NCBI GenBank assembly: GCA_026413225.1
Contig: CM048553.1
Coordinates: forward strand, 17,112,501-17,176,500
DNA from: Otis tarda
Taxonomy: Eukaryota; Chordata; Aves; Otidiformes; Otididae
Direction: 5' to 3'
Length of the DNA stretch: 64,000 nucleotides
How positions within the stretch are numbered: position 1 is the stretch's first letter; every line of letters begins with the position of its first letter. Positions 24,701-37,191 of the stretch are shown piece by piece. The position numbers and the translations under genes were made by a program. Under the pieces are notes generated by a model. The model worked only from the letters and a program-made list of their open reading frames with translations. It was not told the origin of the DNA and made no database searches.

Positions 24701-26515
24701 AGAGATGGACTCTGTAGGGTTAGAGTAGACGTCCAGCTAACATGGCCACCACCAGGAGGAGATGCAGGAAGGACTAGAAAACGCAGAGCTTCTGCTCCAG
24801 GACAGTCTCCCAGTCCCCAGAAATCTGCCACTCATGCATTTCCTGAGCTGGAGGCAGTATCCCTTTATTCCAAGAGATTTCTCTTCCACCAGTGTGTCTA
24901 ATCACCACATGAGCACATGTAATCATTACTGCCCCTGCAGCACGGAGCTCCACAGCTTGTCTGCATAACTTATGGAGAACCACCTCCTTGGCCTGCCTTG
25001 AGCCAATACCAGTACTGGGAGGAATGGGCAGCACCTGGCCTCTCTTGCTTCTCCCATGAAAATAAAAGAGAAATCCAGGAAAGCCAGAACCCGTGTATAT
25101 TGAAGCGCCTGAGTATCAGATGAAGAATGCCCAGGGGAATACAAGCAGTACCTGGGTTTCTGTTCATGTTGGCCTTCTCAGACTGTCAGTCCAGGTTCCA
25201 GTGCTGTTCACCTGTACTGAACAAGGGAAGATACAAAGCTGTTGTTCACACATCTTTCTCTCCCAGAGTGTAGGGAAAATAATGCAGGTACCATAAACCA
25301 CCCCTAAGGGACAGGGCAGCACAGGAATGTTTACTGAAGAGTCAGGGCCACCAGCTCCTGTTCTCAGGGACGTTTGAAGGGCTGCATGCTTCAGTTATGA
25401 CCAAGGAGAAATTTCAACATTTTAATAGAAAATGGCCTCATAGTTCTCCTCAGGTGGAACCACACTCAAGAAAAAATGAAGAACAAATAATAATGTATGG
25501 TTGATGATATAAAAAGGTCCTAAAAGGTGACTAAACTCTCTTACTTTGCAGGGTGTCCAGTCACAGTCATCAAAGCTCTGTCACAGGCACTGCTGCTGAG
25601 ACTGCACTAGGAAGCTAAGTCACCAGATCACCTCCGTTAATTATCTCGGCTCTGCGGTCGCTTTTCGTCAAAGTCAGGAAGGTTTAATTCAATATCCCCA
25701 AAATCCCTTTTTATGTCAAAGAACAACTATTCTGACCTGGAGAAATTATAGGAAGGGGAAAGATATTTTAAAATTAAAAAAAAAATAAAAATCAGCAACT
25801 CGAAAAAAAAAAACCCTCATATACACAAAGGAAAATACCTCCTGAGTGAATTGCGCAGTTCCTAAGAGACATCTTGGAGCAGCAAGGGAGCTGGGTAATC
25901 TTTAATAAGGGAATTCTTCAGAGACTGGAGCTTTGCTTTGGTTGCCGGCTGCCTCCTGGGGAGAGAAAACACTATGGAAATGAAATATGACCTTGCACTG
26001 TTGTGGCAGAATATTTCCAGTCTTTTCCCTTGCCCGTGTGAGAAACCTTTCCTTGCGGAAGGAGCCCCATTGAACAGTTACCTGCATGGCAGTGCTTCAT
26101 CACAGGTGACATCACTGTGGTCTTTTACTTAACTCACACAGACCTGGAAGTTCTAACAAAACTTATTTTTTCCCTAAGACTTGAAAGATGTAACCAACCT
26201 ACAGCGTGGTTGGTTGCATCCTTCTGCACCTAAGGTGTCAGAAACTCTTGCAAGTCTGAGTTTTGAGATGAGCTTCTGCTCTCTGTCCCCATTCACCCAT
26301 GGCATGTCCTCCCACAGCGAGGGAGAAGGTTGTCACCCCGGTCAGCCCATGCCTGTGCTGTGGAGCTAACCCTGGCACTGCGGCACAACCCTGCTCGCCT
26401 CTTGCAAGGGCAGCACGAGAACCCTGGTACCCAGCTCGACACAGGCAGGAACCCCGCCAGCACACCTCCCCATCCTTCCCCCCGGATGCAGTCATTTTCA
26501 GCAATCTGGTTATCC

Positions 26516-26530
26516 TTTTTTTTTTTTTTT
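26516..26530 (+). repeat. Poly-T tract (15 T)
   Basis: An uninterrupted T run. No retroposed gene was recognised next to it on the minus strand. Confidence 0.9.
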
Positions 26531-29330
26531 AAATAATCTTTTCTAAAATAATTAAAGGGGAAAAGCATTCCCCAAATAAAAATCTCAACAACATCTGAGC
26601 TTCTCCACTTTAATCTGCACCCCTCTGCCAGCCAAGACTCTCCTATGAGCACTGTGCCGGTGTGTGATTTCATTAAAAGAATAGCTGATTGTAGAGTAAT
26701 TACAACCTTCCCTGGGCTACTCCTTTTTTTTTTCTGTTTTAATTTCAGTTTCCACAAATGGTGGGAAGCCCCTTTCTTGTTCCTGCCTTGCTCTGCTGTG
26801 ATCTGTTTGTTCTCAATCACAGATTTTTTTCCCCAGTGAAGAGAGGGCTGGACAACACTTGGGTGTAATTCCTGCCCCAGTTACGTGTAATTTGGTACGG
26901 AACAAGTAAACGTGCCTGTAATTTCACCTCCATTGCCATGCAGCTGCCTACCGTCGGGATGGCCGCGCGGTGATGCCGTGACCTGTTTGTCTCCTGGAGG
27001 TACAAGTACTGCTGGCAAGCCCCTGCCCATCACTGTGTGCGTGCAGGGAGCTAATAGCACAGCATCGCAGTGCCCCTTGGTGAAACGATAATTAGGCAAC
27101 GGTTTTATTTTACTGCTTGCGAGCACTCCCTGACAGCACAGCCACTGGGTGCTTTCCAAACTGCTACAGTTTCAGGCCCCAACCTGAAATCCTCATTTTG
27201 AGAAGGACTTTTACTGCTGCAAATCCCTCAAGCACCTCTCCGAGGCCTTGGCTTGCAGAAGGGGTCCCTGGGCATGAGGCTGGACTGGGCAGGGTTGGCA
27301 AATGCCAGGGTGGGTTTCTCTGCTCCGTGGGCTGCGTGATGGCAGAACAAGGCACCGGAGGTCCATGGCGATGCTGGTGGGCTGAGCAGGCGGGGCCAGG
27401 GGGTGCAGTGCCCCAGCAGCTGAGGTCCAAGCAGGCCCCAGGAGCCATGGGTGCGGAGGCTCTGCCGTCCAGCAGCGCCGGTGCCAGCGTAAAGGTAAGG
27501 GCTGCAGGAAAGGAGGAAAGGCTGAACAGCAATGCCCTTTTTGTCAGGGGAGCTATTTTAAACCATCTCATTTGTGGGTAGCCCTTTTGGCTCCCAAGTC
27601 TGTCTGAGGCAGAGGTGTAGAAAATGTTGGAGGGCAGAACATCCGAGCAGCACTCCGGGAGGACAAAGACGGTCTGTCTGTGCCGGAGCACAGCCTTTCA
27701 CAGGGCTAAGAGGCACACTCACGCTTGCTCATCTGAGACTAAGGGAACAAACATACCCACAGCTTCTGTAGCTACCTCAGAGCTCCTGGTATTAAGGCAT
27801 TTATTCGGGATATTTTTTTCCCTCCAACACCAGACACTCCTTTTCTTGCACAATCTCCATGCAAACTGTGGAAAGCTGCATGGCCTTGAAGGATGCCAGC
27901 TCACAGGATCCTAACAAAACAGCACTGACTGCTCCAAATCACTGCTTTTAGGACTACTCAGATGTTAGACAGATGGGCAGAGTATAAGCATCTAGGGAGA
28001 AGAGTTATTGGTGAGAAGAGAGTCGCTAAATCTGTTGTCTACAGCAACAGGGAGGAGAAAAGCCAAGAGCAAGGCAGGGACAGACTGCATCCCCTGGGAT
28101 CAGGGACAGCCCTGTAGTCACAGGGATTGCCTGGTCTTGGTAAAGCACCTCTGCCTCCTTACCAGGGCTCATGCCACCAGCTGGGCACCTAACAGTCCCT
28201 GACCAGGGCCTCAATATCTCTCCTGGCTGGAAACAAGGGCTGGGAAGTTGGAGGGAAAGGGCAGACTTGAGCTCTTGAGGGGCAGGAGGGCTGCAATCCC
28301 ACAGCTCTGCCCGGGGAGCCCAGTCCCCCTCTCCCAGGGGATGCCGACATTGGTGGGACATCAGCTCTCCCATGGACATGCTGGGCACTGTATGCACTGA
28401 CACAGGGCACGGGACCTTCACAAGTGCTGTAGTCTAGCTTCAGCCACAGCTGACCTCGTGACAAGCTAATTCCCAGCTTTCAAAAGCCTGCCAGATTGCG
28501 CTTCCTTCGAGCATTCACTTGTAGCAGTGACTTACATTTTGGCACATGGGCAACGCGCCTGGCTGTCCTGATAAAATATGTCTATGCCTTCCCATCTTCA
28601 GCAGAGACCAAAGGCATTTTCAGCGTAAGGCAGAGCTGCAGCAGCTTCTGCCTAAACTAACATTTCATTTCCTTGCTACAGCTCACTTCTATTGTCATCA
28701 CTTTCATGCCTCTAATTAACTTGCATCTGTTTCGTGTTTGAAGTTTATAACACTTGCCCACTTTGGCTACAGTAGTTTATAACCCAACACTAAACATATG
28801 TTTATGTTTACTGCACACTAGCTCTGAATCCTTTGACTTAGCATTGTATCAGTTCATTACATGATTAACGGAGAGCCCCTGAGACAGGGCTGAAGCCTTC
28901 AGTGGCAATAAATTGGGGAATTGTTCAGAGATGGTTGAAGAGAGGTGGCCAGTGAGCACAGGCCTGGCCTGACGTCCAGAGATGTTGAGCACTTGCCACC
29001 CACCTTGTAACCACTGGGAATTTTAGCACCTCCAAACACGAAACCACAACAGCTTTCAGCAAAACTGTCATGTGGATCTCGAAGAAGAGACTTAAATCCT
29101 GTGCCATCTTGGCTCCAGAGGCCCTCAGCACATCCCACTGGCCTTTAAACTAAGTGCCCATTGACTTTGCATTAGGGCTAATGAGATCTTCAAAAGGATT
29201 CTAGATGGCCGGGAGGGAGGGGGGTTGCATAGTGTATCGTATTACGTATATAATGTATAGCATATTGCTAATACTTAACACCTGCCGTAGCTGTAAGGTA
29301 ACAGGCTGGTGTCCTGGCACCAGCTGAGGC

Positions 29331-29519
29331 GAATGAACAGGTTGCCCAGAGAGGTGGTGGATGCCCCATCCCTGGAAATGTTCAAGGCCAGGCTGGATGA
29401 GGCTCTGAGCAACCTGATCTAGTCAGGGATGTCCCTGCTTCTTGCATGGGGGTTGGACTAGATGACCTTTGAAGGTCCCTTCCAACTCTAACCATTCTAT
29501 GATTCTATGATTCTATGAA
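29331..29519 (+). mobile_element. Young CR1 3' tail, 5'-truncated
   Basis: It starts AACAGGTTGCCCAGAGAGG, then GGATGCCCCATCCCTGG, GGCTCTGAGCAACCTG and TTGGACTAGATGACC, and ends in ATTCTATG repeated three times. It is sense-oriented, about 190 bp, with a typical avian CR1 terminus. Confidence 0.95.
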
Positions 29520-32500
29520 TATTAAGGTCCAGTTGGCCATTCAGACCAGTTTTGCGTTCATTAGCATCAGTGGAGCTACTTCTGTTTTCCACCAGATGTG
29601 ATAAATCATGCCAGCATTTGGGTGAAGTGAGCACACCGCCTCCTCATAGCCTCAGCCATTAAGGTGATGCCTAGATAAATGTGTTTATTTTTCATACAGA
29701 TAACAGGATGCTCCTTAGAGCTAATAAGTATTTACTTTCTCTTGCTTTGCTATTGTCTCCCTCATTGAGAACTGTAATTAGCATCATTGATCGGTTTTGT
29801 AGTTTGCCTTCTAATTTTTTTTTGTGCTATGGTTGACTGAAACTGCAATGTGCATTTTGTCAATACAGGAAAACTTATGTTTGATCTCTGCCTTTATGCT
29901 GTTTGGACTGATGTACCTGGGAGCTGTGCATAAGCTGTTCCTGTGACACACCACAGTACTCTACACTGTACCTCAAATTTAAAAGGGACAATGATACATT
30001 TTCCACACAAGAAAAATACCCTCCCGGCTAATATCACGAACCATTTGAACTAGCAGCTCCCAATTCTCTCACAGTTTCTTGATGGAGATAGTCAGCCAAG
30101 TCCTGAGGTTCTTGCAGGGGCAGGTTTCTATCACCAAACCAAAGGGCAGGTGACATGCAGTTCCTGTCTGGGGACCAGAGACAAAAGGGCCTTCCCTCTG
30201 CTCTCCCTCTGCACAGGCGCTGCTCTCAAGAAGTGGTTTCACACATGACATTTTCTGCAAGTGTGTGATCTCTTGCTGCCAATTAAAAAAATGTCACAAG
30301 AGTCTTCCCATTACTGATCTCAGCACCCTCGGCGTGTGGCTGGAAGGGACATCAGATCCTTCAGCATCCCTTGCAGAAAGGGCCTTCACTAGCACCCGGC
30401 CAGGCCAGCCGCGGCATCACCTAGCCAAGGACAATCCAACCCAAAGCAATCAAGCTTTGCTTCCCCTCTGTACCTGGCTCTGTGTGCCTCACACCTGGAC
30501 TGCTTTTCAGTAAGAAGTAAGCTGTAAGAGCCACCCCAGTTTTTGTCACCTCCACCTGGATTACTTCCTAACCTATAAGAAACTTGGAATAGGGAAAGGC
30601 TCTTCATTTCTTTTGTTTCATTTTTCTCTCACCTTGTTGCATAGGAAATACCCAGACTCTTCCCTAATTTGGCAGAAATTCAATTCACCTAGTCTCAAAC
30701 CTTCAGACTAGAGAGGAGCCCATTAAGCTTGTTTCCATTTGTCCTAGCAACAAATTGGTATATGGAGACGTGAAGAAAATAATTTTGAATTATTTTTTCC
30801 ATTATCTAGTTCTCACTTGCTGCCATTTCCCATTTGCCTAGGCTGGCTTCTTTATTCCCCTTGCATCCGGCCCATAGCAATTATCTCAATATCAAGGAAA
30901 AAAGCATTAGGTTTTAAGATCTCAGGCTCCATTTTGACAAAGGCTTTGCAATCCAGAGACACTAAGGGGAGAGGATTAAACTTCCATCTGTTTGCCTTGA
31001 GGGGGCAAAGAAGAGAAATCAGAGAGAGGTTTCAAAAGATGCTCGCGGGATAACTTTGCACACTCACTGGGCAGGGAAGTCTCAGGTGAGACAGATCTTC
31101 TTGGGAGTCATCCCAGTCAACAGCTGGGTCAGGTTCTTAAAAACTCACTTTATACACAGCAGACTGGAAAGATTCCTTCAGATCCCTTCCTCCTGAGTGC
31201 CTGATTGCCTCTGTAGACCCCGTGCCATCTACAGCTACAGTTTTTCAGACACGAGTGAGGAAGCGGCCCGATCCTCCACACAGCTGAAGCACAAACAGAA
31301 ACACCAGCACAGCATCACCCAGAGGGAGCAGAGAGATCCCATGGAGGAGCAATCCCATCTCTTCATACAGGTGAGCATCCCATAGTACAGCCAGGGCAGG
31401 AAGGGTGGTAGGACCACCGCCCCCACTGCCTGGTCCTCTGCAGCACCCCAATCCTGGGGCCACTGTCCCCAAGGAGAGGGGGTGCAGGAGCCACTGCGGT
31501 CTGGGCCCTGCACCGGACACTGGCATTGACCTTTCCAGGGACAGAGCTGAGTGCAGCCATGACTCATCAGCATCCACTCCACTCCCCTACCAGTGGCTAG
31601 TGACTAATTGTATTTACTCCCATTCTTCATGTTTCGGGGAGAACAAACATAAACAGGCTTAGCAGTAATTGTTGCTATGTCTCTACTGTTTCCTCCTTCG
31701 GCCAAGTAGGGGTTTTCCCCCACACACATAGTTTTAGAGCAGCATTATAAGGTTTTTGCTCTTATTTTTAAGAAATAGTGTGAACATTTCTTGACTAGTG
31801 GGAAAAGAAAGAAGGAAACTCCAAAGAGTCATTTCTGATTTGGTGCAGATGCTGGGGAAAAGTTTCTGTAACCTGCCTACAGAAGAGGGCTGGTCCGCTC
31901 TGGGCAGCAAGCATTGCCACAACAGAAAGCAGATTTCTTCCTAATGCCCTGAGGAAGACCCATCGGCTCTGGAAAGATCAGCTGTAAGGATAGCATCTTT
32001 AAGGATGTGACCCAGAAAGACAGTGTCCTTGGAAACAGTTCTTCTGTAAGGAACATCAAGCATCTCAAAGGCTGGTCTGGAGAACCAGCTGCTGTCACAC
32101 ATCCTACCCTGGGAAGCACTTTTACGTGCACACATATCTATAGTCCCTTGCACACACTTGTACATATGCAGGTATCATCATGCATAGGTATATTTAGTGG
32201 GAACCTGCAGCTTGTGTCTAGAACGGGCCTGAAAAGTCCTCAAGACATGAAGTCTTCGAGACATGAAGTCTTCTCCCTACCTGGAGAACATGTAGATTGG
32301 CCAGAGGAACCAAGGAGAAGAGCAAAGGAGTGTACAGCCCACTGGACAGGGCATCCAGATAACGCAAGTTGTATTGAATGTGTTATTAGTTTTATAAAAA
32401 CATTACACAATTATAAAATAAATTATATAGCACCAATACATAAATTAATTACGTAATTCTGGCCTCAGCCAGAAGACTCAGTTTATTTATTTATAAGTTT

Positions 32501-32873
32501 TATAAACTTATATTTTTATGAACTTTAGAATATACATAAACCAAAGCTCAGCAGGTAGGACACCTTCCTGAGACCTTTGGTCAAGCTTTCGCTTACACAA
32601 GAACCAGGGGACTGTTTAGTGGCAGTAACAGCAGTGACGGTGCCCTGGCAAGGCAACCGGATCCAGCCTGGCTCTGAGCACAGGCTGCCAGGCTCTGCAG
32701 CCTGCCGTTAGACATTTAATTCCAAGTTTAAGCTCACCTCTGTGCTCTGCCTGCAAGCTGGCCATTTCAGGGAGCTGACTGAAATCTTGCTGTGAGAAAC
32801 CAGCCCACGCTGGTTTGTGCTGAATCCTTCCACTTTGGCCCAGGCAAAAACTCCCAGTGACTTTCTCTGGTAG
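29520..32873. other. Non-coding, no recognised gene
   Basis: Unique sequence. From 32216 it contains a tandem AGAC/GTCT block, followed by a very AT-rich stretch (about 32370-32560) with perfect palindromes (see findings). No coding exon was seen. Confidence 0.6.
32243..32273 (+). repeat. Two tandem copies of a 15-bp hairpin-forming unit
   Basis: AGACATGAAGTCTTC occurs at 32243-32257 and again at 32259-32273, 16 bp apart. Each unit is itself an inverted repeat (AGAC, five-base loop, GTCT; arms extend by one A/T pair in the first copy). Confidence 0.85.
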
Positions 32874-33426
32874 GACTCTGCTCTGGTGAGATCCCACCTA
32901 GAGTACTCCATCCAGCTCTGGAGCCCCCAACATAAGAAGGACATGGACCTGTTGGATCAAGTCCAGAGGAAGCCACAAAGATCATGAGAGGGCTGGAGCA
33001 CCTCTCCTATGAGGACAGGCTGAGAGAATTGGGGCTGTTCAGCCTGGAGAAGAGGAGGCTCTGGGGAGACCTTATAGTGGCCTTCCAGTATCTCAAGGGG
33101 GCCTACAGGAAAGATGGGGACAAACTCTTCAGCAGGGCCTGTTGTGAAGGGACAAGAGGTAATAGTTTTAAAATAAAGGGAGGTAGATTCAGATTAGATA
33201 TTAAGAAAAAAATTTTCTTGCAATGAGGGTGGTGGAACACTGGAACAGGTTGCCCAGAGAGGTGGTGGATGCCCCATCCCTGGAAACATTCAAGGCTATG
33301 CTGGATGAGGCTCTGAGCAACCTGATCCAGTTGGAGATGTCCCTGCTCCTTGAAGGGGAGTTGGACTAGATGACCTTTAAGGGTCCCTTCCAACCCAAAC
33401 CATTCTATGATTCTGTGATTCTGTGA
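32874..33426 (+). mobile_element. Young CR1, 553-bp 3' fragment with ORF2 end
   Basis: This is the longest young CR1 in the window. It runs from CTGCTCTGGTGAGATCCCAC through CATCCAGCTCTGGAGCCCCC, GAGGACAGGCTGAGAGAATT, GTTCAGCCTGGAGAAGAGG and AGATTCAGATTAGATATTAAG to the ATTCTATG/ATTCTGTG terminus. The first half is the C-terminal coding end of ORF2, broken by stops. It is 5'-truncated and cannot move by itself. The open frame of 80 codons at 32984 is part of it. Confidence 0.96.
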
Positions 33427-33524
33427 CTTCACTGTCCTGTTCTGAAACTTAGTGTTTCATGGCAACTACTCTTCATTTACTGCTATTAAACCATATCAGC
33501 TTTTTAGAAAGCTGTTGGGAAAAG

Positions 33525-33550
33525 AAAAAAAAAAAAAAGAAGAAGAAAAA
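33525..33550 (+). repeat. A/GAA-rich tract
   Basis: A run of 14 or more A followed by GAAGAAGAAA. Confidence 0.85.
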
Positions 33551-36500
33551 ATGGGTTTAGTATCTGTAAGTCCAGGTGTTCAACTTTTAGTCAAAGGAGG
33601 AAAATGGCTGGTTCTGGAGGAAATCAGTGGGATAAGATACTTAAATAAAAACTGGAAACTATACCTGTATGTTGTATTTCTGATACATATTCACTGAATC
33701 ATGTAGGTAGCAGATCCCTGTAATCTTGCTGTTGGATATTTCTATCAAATGGTGCTGGGACAAAAAGCCACTGAAAGCATCCCCAGCTGTGATTAAGCAG
33801 ACACCAGGCCATCCGTCCTGCAGCAGCACTTTCCTCAAGAGCAGACAACTCAGGAATCCCAATACTGGCAACTACTTACAGATTTGTCATATGTCATGAA
33901 ATAGTCTGGAAACTATTTGCAAGCAAACAGTTCCCGGGGTATTTCATTACTCGTTACAAATTTGCAAATTGCTCATGAACAATCAAATATTAATGTGTAG
34001 ATGCGGCGCAGTATCAGAAGAGCTCCACTGTTTCCAGAAGAGATTAGCCGTGTTCACCGGGCACCTGCTTGGCGCTGTTACATCAGGCTCATCGATCGCC
34101 ATTTAAAACCAGGAAATGGCACGGAGTGTTTGGCCATGTATTGAAGATTACTGGGTGATTATAATCTGCTTGCTAAGACGCTGATAGGAGAAAGTTGAAA
34201 TCCTGCCGCATGTGAGGAGACGCTCTGCCAGTACAAAGAGCTCCCGAAGCCCTCGGGGCGGCGGGCGCGCTGGCTCCAGCGCGCATGCAGCCCCAAGGTG
34301 GAGCAGGCTGTTTTTCTGATACCGTGTACATAACACTCCACCCAAGCCTCCCTGTGTAAATAGAAAATAAAGTCAAATTATGCCAGTAAAGAGTGGATTA
34401 CACTGGTCACCGGGAGTGTTTGTGTATGTTCAGCCATAATCTACGATAAGGCGCTTGCCATAAAATGCCTCCTGGAGGCAGCCCTCCTGGAAGCTGCGAG
34501 ATGCCAGCAGAACCAGCAGCATTTCTCCTCACTCGGTGGGGACAGCAAGGGAGGGACTGAGGAACGGGTCGGAGCCGCTCGGGACCGCTGAAGTCCCTGG
34601 GGCCGAGGGGCGTCCCTCTCTCTTGCAGGAGAAAGACAGGAGCGTTGATTGCCACCAGTAGATAGAAGGGGACGAAGTTCGTTTCAAAGAGGCAAAGGGT
34701 GACAACCTTTCTACAGACAAAACTATCCCGCAGTCAGTAAAGCACAGCAGTCACTGAGACGCAGATAACAGCGCGTATAATGGAGACAGAGATTCCAGAG
34801 CCCCACAGCCAATCCATCCTGCAGCAAAAAGGTGCTGTAAAGCAGTTTTAACGCTCTCCTATAAACACAATTAGAAAAGTAATGCTTTGGTACAGGGTGC
34901 TTTTAAGAACAAAAACTTATGGCAAGTTTAATTGGCATTACAATAAATAAAAAAAAAGTCTGAGCAAGTCCCAAATTTGGTGCATTTCTTACAAACAAAA
35001 AGAAGGATTATTTCTGTCATACGTTAATGCAGAAAAATGTGTTGTCAGCTTCTGATAAAAAAGCTACGTGAAAAATCTGTTCCAAGGGAGTCAGTTTCAC
35101 ATGCTTTAGTTACGAAGAGGACATCCCCAGTGTTTGGACCTGTCCCATCCCGAGGTAGGGCTGCTCATCGGTGGAGGTGGCAGAAGTCGACTCTGCTAGC
35201 CCACCCATGAGCCCTTCATGGGGGGAACCACGCTCCTGTCCGCCCTCCCGTTGACGAGCAGGTGAGAGGAATTGGGTTGGAAGAAATACAGTCATGGCTG
35301 TCCCTCACAGTCCCCCTAGGGGAAAAAAAAAAAACACAAAAATCAAATAAGGGAAAGGTTATTGCAGACTGATAACAGCTCGAGAGGCTGGGAATGGTAC
35401 CTGTTGCCAGGGAGAGTTTGCTCCAGCGCGGGCAGGGCCCCTGCGCCTCTGGCCCCGAGGGAGAGGTCGGGGAAAGGCAACCGGGGAGGGAGGGATGTAG
35501 AGAGGAGCTCCGCTGCTAGATGAGGAGCTGAGGAGAGATTGCAACCAGCCAGGCTGGGGGCCCAGCGAGTGAGATTTGAGGAGGGGGCTTTTGTGGGAAA
35601 ACCGTTGCACGCGTCCGTGCAATTAAAACCTTCGTCATCATGCATGCACGCAAAGGTGGCATACTATGGCAGAACGCGTAGCTTTGAGACCTCAGTAGCT
35701 TTTGAGAGCTGCTCTTTTGGAGGCTTAGCAATTACGTTGTGATTTCTTATGTGCAAAATAATAAAAAGATGCAGGTGATGGAAACTTTTTGCCGAGAGAA
35801 ACGGGAAAGAGCAATCCCACCAGCAGCCAGATTGCTGCAGAAGCATCCCTGCTTCTTCCCTTGCTGCTTTACGCTGCTCTGGCTTGCACCACGAGCACCC
35901 TCGGGAGACAGTGCAGGGCTGGAGGGGTGGGAGGGTGGCAATGCATCACCCCCCCAGTTCGAAATCCATCACAGAAAGCTGCAGCTGGGACTCCTCCCCA
36001 GCAACGGGACCACTGCAGCTGCGGGTGCCAGGCGCGGAGCTCAGCAAAACCCCGTGACAAAACACCAACCCCGCCTCCCGCCCCGGGACCCGAGTGAGTT
36101 ATGCACATCCTCAAGTGTTTGCAGGATAGAGGCCTTAGTTCACTGGGTTAAAATACCAGAACAATATAAAACACCTCTGCTTCTGGAACTCACTGCACTT
36201 CATAAAAACGCTGGGGACCCCGCTGGAGCTAAGCCATTGTTGATAGCCATAAAAAATTGGTTAATAAATCTTCTTCCACTGATGAAATAGCTACTTCACA
36301 GCCAGAACTAAACAAATTGAGCATTTCAAAGCAACCTGCTTGACACAAGCCCTGATTTGCACACAAATACAAGCATCCCCACCGCCCAGCCTGGGCAGGA
36401 CCCCGAGCCCGCACCCTTCCTCCCTCCCCGCTGTCACAGCCAAGGGCCACGAGGAGATTTACTGCGCCAATATTTCCCTCCCCAGTGACAGGAACGGGAT

Positions 36501-37174
36501 TCACCTCTGCAACCTGCAGACCCTGAGGGTTAAACCGTCCCAAAAGCAGAGACCAGCCCGGCGCACGGCAGCCACGCTGGCTGCCCCCACCAGCACTGCC
36601 GGGTGACGGATTGTGATGTGGATTTTACCTTTTTTGGTTGCCCTTCTTTTAAAAATAGAAATGTAACTAAAAGAAAGGCAAACATTCATCGACACTATCC
36701 TGAAAGGCTGTTTAATCTCATACGTGGAAAAGCTATTAAAGAGGCTGCTCCGTTTTTAAAAAGCTGTCTCAAGTGGGTATTTCTTAAATGCACCTGACAG
36801 CCAAGGTGAGGGAAATCATCCATTTTACTGGCTGTTCCCAGTTGCACAGCCACTGATGTGTTACAATAGAGTGTGGTAACTGCAAGGAGAAAAATACTTC
36901 AACATTCCAGTTTGAATAAAGCTTTCTTAAAAAAAGAAAGTCCTACCCTAAATTCACACCTGCGCCTTTTTTTTTTTTGTGAAGTCAGGGCTGACTTGTT
37001 CACCCTCCTCCTGCCTACAGGAAAGGGCACGGGGCGGGGCTGGGGGGCAGGACCTGCTTCCAGGTAGAAACAGCCAGTGAAAAGTTGTGCCTAAGTATTG
37101 ATGTTTCAACAGAACTCACTATTTGCTTAACTGGATGTTATAAACTTGCCCAGAGAATCACACTGAGGGGAAGG

Positions 37175-37191
37175 AAAAAAAAAAAAAAAAA
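37175..37191 (+). repeat. Poly-A tract (17 A)
   Basis: An uninterrupted A run with no recognisable source element before it. Confidence 0.9.

Larger units (their letters stand above)
19096..29330. other. Non-coding, no recognised gene
   Basis: Mixed unique sequence with purine and poly-A runs, and a GC-richer but CpG-poor patch at about 27240-27500. Several long open frames occur (up to 224 codons on the minus strand at 20119-20793), but they translate homopolymer tracts or low-complexity sequence and match no family I know. No RNA gene or young repeat was found apart from the short tandem repeat at 19.54 kb. Confidence 0.6.

Noticed and set aside
27117..27691. 154- and 175-codon frames on opposite strands, with an AAAG|GTAAGG donor-like word near 27495
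   Set aside because: Both strands are open, CpG is depleted, and no partner exon or domain was found. A single donor-like word is common by chance.
29155..29215. GTGCCCATTGACTTTGCATTAGGG reminiscent of a reptile repeat
   Set aside because: The similarity covers too few bases to separate from chance by eye.
30340..30440. TGGCTGGAAGGGACATCAGATCC resembling a CR1 end
   Set aside because: Only a short stretch resembles CR1; the following sequence does not continue the CR1 order, so chance is as likely.
32984..33226. 80-codon open frame
   Set aside because: It lies wholly inside the CR1 copy at 32874-33426 and is a remnant or shadow of ORF2.
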